A DNA stretch of 5,073 nucleotides, taken from positions 1 to 5,073 of the forward strand of contig JAFTNX010000097.1 in the NCBI GenBank assembly GCA_017451665.1, read 5' to 3'. Shown here one piece after another: positions 1-5,073 of the stretch (the stretch's first letter is position 1; each line of letters starts with the position of its first letter). Under the pieces are notes generated by a model, which saw nothing but the letters and a program-made list of their open reading frames with translations, had not been told where the DNA came from and did no database searches. A program made the translations under genes and the position numbers. Source of the stretch: Oscillospiraceae bacterium (lineage in GTDB: Bacteria > Bacillota > Clostridia > Oscillospirales > Ruminococcaceae).

Positions 1-1998
1 CAGGTTACAAGCTGTGTAAACAGCGTTGTCAAAACCTCACTTTCTGTTGACGGCGAAAAAAGCTATATTACCGATAAATCCACAGAAATTGAGCTTGTGA
101 GAGAATTTGGTCAGATTTGGTCAATGTTTGTTTCGTCACTTCGTTCTGTAAATGAAAATATCGGTGAAGAAAAACTTTCCCTTAAGGAATTTTCGGATAT
201 GCTGACACTTCTGTTTTCACAGATGAGTATTTCAAACCCACCGCAAAGACTTAATACAGTTACCGTTGCAAGCGCAGAGCATTCACGCCTTTCAGCTGTA
301 AAATCCGTTTTTGTGCTTGGAGTTAATGCAGACAGACTTCCTTGTAAGGTTTCTAAGGGAGGAATTTTCACCGATAAGGAGATAAGAACTCTTGAAGAAC
401 TCGGCTTTGAACTTGCATCTGATGCAATTGATGCTGTAAAAACCGAAAGACTTGTTGCATACCTTGCACTTACACAAGGCTCTGACGAACTTACTGTTTG
501 TTGTCCTAAGGCTGATAAAAAGGGAAAAAGCCTTGTTCCGTCAGTGATTGTGAGAGATTTGATAAAGATGTTTGGTAATGGCGTTGTGGAAGATGTTTCA
601 AAGCTCAAAGCTGACTTTTTCTGCCTTACTGAAAAATCAGCATACTCAAAGTTTTCTGAATGTATGAACGATAATACAACAGAAGCTGTTACTTTAAAAA
701 CTGCCCTTGAAAAGCTCCCTAAGACTTCCTATAAGGTTAAAAGCCTTTATGAAAATTCCAGAAAGAGAAAATTCTCCCTTTCAGAAGAAGTAAGCGAAAA
801 GCTGTTTTTCAGAAATTCAGGTGACGAAAAGGTAATTAACCTTTCACCGTCATCAATTGAAAAGTATAATAAATGTCCTTTTGATTATTTCTGTAACTAT
901 GGTCTTAATCTCAGAACACCTGTTAAAAACGAAATCAACGGAATAAATCGTGGAAATATCTTCCACTATGTCCTTGAAAATCTTCTTTCTGTAAAAGAAG
1001 ACGGAAAAACTACATATAATACCGATTTTGAAAAAATGACCGAAGCTGAAATCCGTGAAAAGGTCACAGTCCTTGCCAATGAATATAAGAATAATAATAT
1101 GGGTGGCGATTTCGGTAAAAATTATCGCTTTGAAAAGATTTTTTCAAGAATTATTGAAAACACCGTTTCCGTTGTACTTAATATCCAGCTGGAGCTTTTA
1201 AATTCCTCATTTAAACCTGAAGCGTTTGAATACTCAATTACCGATGCCGACGGAAAATCAATGCTCAGAATTAAAGGTGACGACTTTGTTGTAAACGTAA
1301 GGGGGATTATCGACAGAATTGATACCTTTACAAACAAAGACGGAAAAAGCTATGTCAAGATTGTTGACTATAAAACGGGAAGAGTTTCAAACCTGCTTAA
1401 AAAGGTGTTTCACGGTGTAAGCTTACAGCTTATTATCTATCTTCTTGCACTTCTTGAAGGGGATAGCGACTATAACAGGGAAGACACCACAGCAGGTGGA
1501 ATTGTCTATACCCCTGCAATTTATATCGACTCATCTTCAGCTGTTTCGGAAGATAAAAAAGCTCCGTCCGACGTTGACGGAGAAGCAAAACTTGAAATCA
1601 AAGCAGGCTTTGCAAGGGATTATGTAAATAAAAAACTTCACAGACTTGGATTTGTCCTTGATGATGAAGAGGTACTTTTTGCATTGTCCCATACAGAAAA
1701 ATCAACCTTTATTCCAAAGGATTCTCACGGAAAACTTAATAGCGAAGCTATCAGAGCTATCGGTAAGCATACCTCCGAGCAGGTTAAAAAGGTTGGCGAA
1801 AGACTTAAAACAGGCGATATTTCAGCAATTCCTCTTGTTGACGCAACAGGTACACAAATCAAAAAGCCTTGTTCATACTGTGAATTTTTTGATATCTGTG
1901 GCGTGAAAAATGCAAAACCTGAAAGACTTATGACTAATGACGACGAGGATAAACTGCTGAGTATTCTTGACGATTATATGAGAAAAGAGGTGAAGTAA
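1..1998 (+). CDS. addB: AddB, helicase-nuclease subunit B (5'-partial)
   Basis: This is the C-terminal ~665 residues of AddB. The subunit partners AddA in the cytoplasmic AddAB complex; its helicase fold is inactive and serves Chi recognition, and its nuclease cuts the 5'-ended strand. Frame 1 is open from base 1, so the GTG at 97 is an internal Val, not a start. In window numbering, residues 87-115 hold the helicase-like segment ending VFVLGVNADRLP, typical of AddB. The nuclease domain begins at LSPSSIEKYNKCPFDYF (281-297). Its PD-(D/E)XK residues are visible: His322 in GNIFHYVLE, Asp438 in GIIDRID, Asp456 and Lys458 in VDYKTG, and Gln476 in LQLIIYL. Cys292 with Cys624, Cys627 and Cys633 (CxxCx5C) make the four-cysteine [4Fe-4S] set, with spacing close to that of Bacillus subtilis AddB. 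By that comparison about 500 N-terminal residues lie upstream of the window. All nuclease and cluster residues are present, so this part looks functional. It overlaps addA by one base. Confidence 0.96.
   Translation, partial: QVTSCVNSVVKTSLSVDGEKSYITDKSTEIELVREFGQIWSMFVSSLRSVNENIGEEKLSLKEFSDMLTLLFSQMSISNPPQRLNTVTVASAEHSRLSAVKSVFVLGVNADRLPCKVSKGGIFTDKEIRTLEELGFELASDAIDAVKTERLVAYLALTQGSDELTVCCPKADKKGKSLVPSVIVRDLIKMFGNGVVEDVSKLKADFFCLTEKSAYSKFSECMNDNTTEAVTLKTALEKLPKTSYKVKSLYENSRKRKFSLSEEVSEKLFFRNSGDEKVINLSPSSIEKYNKCPFDYFCNYGLNLRTPVKNEINGINRGNIFHYVLENLLSVKEDGKTTYNTDFEKMTEAEIREKVTVLANEYKNNNMGGDFGKNYRFEKIFSRIIENTVSVVLNIQLELLNSSFKPEAFEYSITDADGKSMLRIKGDDFVVNVRGIIDRIDTFTNKDGKSYVKIVDYKTGRVSNLLKKVFHGVSLQLIIYLLALLEGDSDYNREDTTAGGIVYTPAIYIDSSSAVSEDKKAPSDVDGEAKLEIKAGFARDYVNKKLHRLGFVLDDEEVLFALSHTEKSTFIPKDSHGKLNSEAIRAIGKHTSEQVKKVGERLKTGDISAIPLVDATGTQIKKPCSYCEFFDICGVKNAKPERLMTNDDEDKLLSILDDYMRKEVK
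1987..1992 (+). promoter_or_regulatory. Shine-Dalgarno sequence for addA, inside the addB 3' end
   Basis: GAGGTG, within the longer purine-rich run AAGAGGTGA, lies five bases before the ATG at 1998. It is embedded in the last codons of addB, and the addB TAA (1996-1998) shares its final A with the addA ATG. The arrangement suggests that ribosomes ending addB can restart on addA, which would keep the two subunits of the heterodimer balanced. The site also supports the chosen addA start. That coupling occurs is inference; the site and overlap are read directly. Confidence 0.8.
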
Positions 1999-4991
1999 TG
2001 GCTGCTAATTGGACTAAGGACCAGCTTAAAGCTATAAATTCAAAAAATAAAGCTACAATAGTTTCTGCCGCTGCCGGAAGTGGTAAAACTGCCGTTTTAG
2101 TTGAAAGAACAATAAGAATGCTTACAGACGAAAGTCTTGGTATCGAGGCTGATAAACTGCTTGCTGTTACTTTCACAAATGATGCTGCTAATAATATGAA
2201 AGAAAAGCTTTCAACAGCAATGTCTAAAATTCTCGAAAAAAATCCTGAAAATCAGTGGGTTTCAAGACAGCAGGAGCTTCTTTCTCTTGCTACTATCTGT
2301 ACAATTGACTCTTTTTGTATGGACCTTGTTAAGAATAATATCAACGACCTTGAGGTTTCATCGAGCTTTACTATGATTGATGAGCAGGAGCATAATATTC
2401 TCACTCAGAAGGCTTTTATGGAAACTGCCGAGGAATACTATAAGAATAAACCTGATACTATGAAGATTTTACTTGATAATTTTGCTGAGGAGGACGACTC
2501 CGAGATTATAAATTATGCAGGTAAACTTCTTAAATTCAAAGGCTCACTTCCTTTTCCTGAACAGTGGAAAAGAAAGGCTGACGAAAGAATAGATAATGGT
2601 ATGAACCATATTCTTGAAAATGCACAAAAAGTTCTTTTGGATAACAGCAAACGACTTTTCAGCGCTTATGATACGCTTTATAATAATACTGTGATAGCTG
2701 ACCGTAAGACAGAGTATACACCTGTTATGGATGTCATCAATTCTGCTGCACAATTGTTTGAAACAGAAGATTATGAAAGTGTGGTTAACAGCGAAATTTT
2801 TGCTCTTCTTTCATCACTTAAATTCCCTCGCAAACCAAATGCGAGTAAGCTTAACGACCTTGAAAAGAACGTTTATACCCTTATTGATAGCGTCAAGAGT
2901 GCAATTAAGGATATTGTCAAGAATGTCCTTGATAACGCTCCACCAATGAAAGATGCTCTTGATGATGTTATTTACCAGACAAAAACTGTTTTCAATGCCT
3001 TGTGGGAATTTACAAAAGACGCAGAAAATCTTTTGTGGGAATATAAACTCGAAAAGAATAAACTTCACTTTTCTGATGTTACAAAGCTCACAATAAAGCT
3101 CCTTGCAGAGGAAACCGAGGACGGCTTTGATAAAACCGACCTTGCACAGTCTATTACTGCTGATGGTAAATATAAAATTATCCTTATTGACGAATTTCAG
3201 GACGTAAATAATTTGCAGGACGTTATTTTCAAGTGCGTTTCTGATACTAAAGATACTGAAATTTTAGGTAAGAATGTCTTTGTTGTAGGGGATATGAAAC
3301 AGTCGATTTACCGTTTCAGACAGTCAAACCCTGCGATTTTTGAAAACACAAGAAACCTTGCTGAATTTAGCCCGTATAGTAACAGGTGTTCAGCTATCTA
3401 TCTTAAAAAGAATTTCCGAAGCAGAAAGAATATTCTTGATTTTACAAATTATATCTTTGAAAAGGTTATGTCCGAGGAAGTCGGCGAAATCATATACGAT
3501 GAAAATGAACGCCTTGAACTTGGTGCTTCGTATGTGGGCGATGACCCGACAACTGATATTATGTTTATTGACTCAGAGAGCTGTAATTGTTCTGATGATG
3601 ACGATAATGAAGTTGAACTTAATACTGAATGCAGAATAGTTGCCGAAAAAGTCAGAGATATGATTGACAATAAATTTCAGGTTTGCGAAGGCGATAAGCT
3701 GAGAAACTGCCGTGAAGGTGATTTCTGCGTCCTTCTGAGAACGGGTAAACTTGTGAATGAATATATCAGAGCCTTTGAATCTGTGGGTATCAAGGCTGTT
3801 GGTGACGCAGTAAAAGGCTATCTTGGTGCAAGAGAAATAAGCCTTGCACTCAGCCTGCTGAGAATTATTGATAACCCTATGCAGGATATTCCTCTTGTGG
3901 CAGTAAGCCTTTCACCGATTTTCGGATTTACACCTGACGAAATTTCAAAAATCAGACTTGTTGATAAATTCAAGAGATTTTATCAGCTTTTTCTTGCGAT
4001 TTCCCGTGACGAGAGAGTTGAGGAATATGGCTATAAAAATGTTGATATAGGCGACGATACCATTACAATGAAATGTAAAAATGCTGTTTCTGTAATTTCA
4101 AAACTGCGTTTCTATGCGTCGGGAATGTCCCTTGAAAAGCTAATCCGAAAAATCTATGATGTAACAGACCTGATGTCTGTTGCAGCTTCATTTGAAAACA
4201 GTAGCCAGAAACGTGCAAATCTTCGCTATCTTGTAAAACTTGCATCTGACTATGAAAATTCAACAGGTGGAGGACTTAGCGACTTTTTAAGATATATCGA
4301 CAACGTTTCAAAGTCAAATAACGACTTTGAAGAGGCACTTACAGTTTCACCTGATAAACGTACTGTTACAATCAAGACAATTCATAAATCAAAGGGCCTT
4401 GAATATCCGATTGTTATTGTAGGGGATTTGTCAAGAAATTATAATATTCCAAACGTAAAGGACAAGCTTGTTCTTAATGAAAATTTAGGCTATGGAGTTA
4501 CCTTGAGAAATAACCTTCCTAAATGTAATTCACAGACGTTTTTCTTTACCACAATTGACGATAAGAATATTCTTGAACAAAAAAGCGAAGAGCTGAGAAT
4601 TCTCTATGTAGCCATTACAAGAGCAAAGGAAAAACTTATTATTCCTCTTAATCTTAAAAAGAGGTCAAAAGATAGGATAAAAAAGCTTGCTACTTCTTTT
4701 GAAAAGGAAGGTGAACTTCTCCCGAAAGAAATTGAAAAGCTCACCTGCTATGGTGAAATTATTTCTGCTGCACTTCTTTTTCACCCTGAATGTGCTAAAC
4801 TGCTTTCTTACGTTAAAGCGGAGGGACTAAAATTTCTTGTGAGACATAAATGTGATTCAGTTGTTTTTGAAAATATGACTATATCAGATGATGTATCAGT
4901 TGATAAAGCTCCGAAAATCAATGCTTCTGTAGATATGTCACTTCTTGACAAACTTTATAATAGTATTTCTTTTGAGGAAGAAAATCCATGA
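1998..4991 (+). CDS. addA: AddA, ATP-dependent helicase subunit, truncated before its nuclease domain
   Basis: AddA is the motor of AddAB: a superfamily 1 3'-5' helicase normally carrying a C-terminal nuclease that cuts the 3'-ended strand. The ATG at 1998 has a good Shine-Dalgarno site and gives a typical N-terminus (WTKDQLKAI, residues 5-13). Motifs in order: Walker A AAAGSGKT (24-31); motif Ia TFTNDAANNM (58-67); TIDSFC (102-107); Walker B LIDEFQD (396-402); motif III VGDMKQSIYRFRQ (430-442); motif IV LKKNFRSR (469-476); motif V TIHKSKGLEYP (794-804); motif VI LRILYVAITRAKEKL (866-880). The helicase part therefore appears complete and active. The protein ends at residue 997 with SFEEENP, whereas the family is about 1,200 residues. 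The lost part is the whole PD-(D/E)XK nuclease domain, and none of its motifs follow the stop in any + frame. The stop falls at the junction with foreign-looking DNA, so it is probably not the natural end. A genuine nuclease-less AddA is possible but unlikely. Confidence 0.95.
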   Translation: MAANWTKDQLKAINSKNKATIVSAAAGSGKTAVLVERTIRMLTDESLGIEADKLLAVTFTNDAANNMKEKLSTAMSKILEKNPENQWVSRQQELLSLATICTIDSFCMDLVKNNINDLEVSSSFTMIDEQEHNILTQKAFMETAEEYYKNKPDTMKILLDNFAEEDDSEIINYAGKLLKFKGSLPFPEQWKRKADERIDNGMNHILENAQKVLLDNSKRLFSAYDTLYNNTVIADRKTEYTPVMDVINSAAQLFETEDYESVVNSEIFALLSSLKFPRKPNASKLNDLEKNVYTLIDSVKSAIKDIVKNVLDNAPPMKDALDDVIYQTKTVFNALWEFTKDAENLLWEYKLEKNKLHFSDVTKLTIKLLAEETEDGFDKTDLAQSITADGKYKIILIDEFQDVNNLQDVIFKCVSDTKDTEILGKNVFVVGDMKQSIYRFRQSNPAIFENTRNLAEFSPYSNRCSAIYLKKNFRSRKNILDFTNYIFEKVMSEEVGEIIYDENERLELGASYVGDDPTTDIMFIDSESCNCSDDDDNEVELNTECRIVAEKVRDMIDNKFQVCEGDKLRNCREGDFCVLLRTGKLVNEYIRAFESVGIKAVGDAVKGYLGAREISLALSLLRIIDNPMQDIPLVAVSLSPIFGFTPDEISKIRLVDKFKRFYQLFLAISRDERVEEYGYKNVDIGDDTITMKCKNAVSVISKLRFYASGMSLEKLIRKIYDVTDLMSVAASFENSSQKRANLRYLVKLASDYENSTGGGLSDFLRYIDNVSKSNNDFEEALTVSPDKRTVTIKTIHKSKGLEYPIVIVGDLSRNYNIPNVKDKLVLNENLGYGVTLRNNLPKCNSQTFFFTTIDDKNILEQKSEELRILYVAITRAKEKLIIPLNLKKRSKDRIKKLATSFEKEGELLPKEIEKLTCYGEIISAALLFHPECAKLLSYVKAEGLKFLVRHKCDSVVFENMTISDDVSVDKAPKINASVDMSLLDKLYNSISFEEENP

Positions 4992-5073
4992 ACAGCTCCT
5001 GCAAATACACACGGAACATCAGCTCTTCCACAGGACCGATCACCAGCAGGTAGAAGAAAAAATCATACAAAAG
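4918..5073 (-). pseudogene. Fragment of a CPBP-family intramembrane metalloprotease, both ends missing
   Basis: Reading the minus strand from the window edge gives an open frame of 51 codons to a TGA at 4918-4920. The first ~28-31 residues (5073 to about 4981-4990) begin with a hydrophobic stretch, LLYDFFFYLLVIGP, followed by VEELMFRVYLQELF. A membrane segment leading into EExxxR is the first signature of CPBP proteases (CAAX prenyl protease/bacteriocin-processing family), where these Glu and Arg residues belong to the active-site region. The later membrane segments with the FxxxH and HxxxN/D motifs are absent: beyond ~4981 the frame runs antisense through addA and is not real protein. The start lies outside the window. 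Codon choice differs from addAB: four of seven Leu codons are CTG and all three Val codons are GTG. Roles in this family range from protein maturation to bacteriocin immunity; none can be assigned here. The fragment is short, so the family call is moderate. Confidence 0.62.
4981..4991. other. Junction between addA and unrelated, oppositely oriented DNA
   Basis: AddA similarity runs to about 4988, where the family would continue with Tyr and then the nuclease domain. From about 4990 to the window end, meaningful coding is only on the minus strand. Counting by hand, G+C is 35/120 in 4861-4980 and 38/84 in 4990-5073. Two coding sequences running towards each other are both cut within about ten bases, with no stop or spacer belonging to either gene. 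I see no terminal inverted repeat, target duplication or transposase at the junction. A chimeric contig end is the simplest explanation; a deletion or inversion in the genome is the alternative. The exact breakpoint within this interval cannot be fixed from sequence alone. Confidence 0.65.

Noticed and set aside
97..99. GTG as a possible start for the first gene.
   Set aside because: The frame is open back to base 1 and AddB needs about 500 more N-terminal residues. No ribosome binding site precedes it, so it is an internal Val.
111..608. Long open frame on the minus strand opposite addB (165 codons).
   Set aside because: It is antisense to well-conserved AddB sequence, rich in Ser/Thr/Leu as shadow frames are, and resembles no known family. 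The other short frames within 292-4263 on either strand were rejected for the same reason.
1562..1582. Perfect 7-base inverted repeat, CTCCGTC and GACGGAG with a 7-base loop, which could form a hairpin.
   Set aside because: It sits inside addB coding sequence between the Gln476 region and the C-terminal cysteines, and no T-run follows. It is not a terminator, and Asp-Gly codons explain the repeat.
4988..5053. A 21-codon + strand frame whose ATG overlaps the addA stop (ATGA), resembling a coupled downstream gene.
   Set aside because: It begins at the junction, has no recognisable content, and is antisense to the protease-like codons. The overlap is a by-product of the breakpoint.
4989..5073. 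Readthrough of the addA TGA gives an in-frame stretch including HGTSAL, faintly like the GTxxH motif that opens the AddA nuclease domain.
   Set aside because: The His is missing, the ~60+ residues expected before that motif are absent, and nothing after it matches. The minus-strand reading explains the same bases much better.

Overview
The window carries the 3' part of addB followed directly by addA, in the usual addBA order on the + strand. These encode the two subunits of the AddAB helicase-nuclease, the enzyme that resects double-strand breaks for RecA-dependent repair in Firmicutes and some other bacteria. The AT-rich DNA, strong preference for CTT (Leu), GTT (Val) and AAA/GAA codons, and the protein style point to a low-GC clostridial bacterium. 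A gut Oscillospiraceae/Ruminococcus-like organism is my best guess, but that is inference from family style only.

Layout: positions 1-1998 are addB, open from the first base and so cut by the window edge. About 665 residues are present: the end of the inactive helicase-like part and the complete C-terminal iron-sulfur nuclease domain. A Shine-Dalgarno sequence lies inside the last addB codons, and the addB stop and addA start share one base (TAATG). Positions 1998-4991 encode AddA with every UvrD/RecB-type helicase motif, but it stops at residue 997, just where the C-terminal nuclease domain of about 200-230 residues should begin.

The last ~84 bases explain the stop. Read on the minus strand they encode a piece of an unrelated membrane protein with the EExxxR signature of CPBP (CAAX protease/bacteriocin-processing) intramembrane proteases. 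The base composition also changes: 38 of 84 bases are G or C, against 35 of 120 just before. Both genes lose their 3' ends at the same point near 4981-4990, so the junction is either a chimeric contig end or a real rearrangement. I think the assembly chimera is more likely.

There is no intergenic stretch over 300 bases. I see no RNA gene, CRISPR array, insertion sequence or attachment site, and no convincing promoter or terminator. Apart from the junction this is ordinary DNA-repair coding sequence, and I do not see a new biological system in it.
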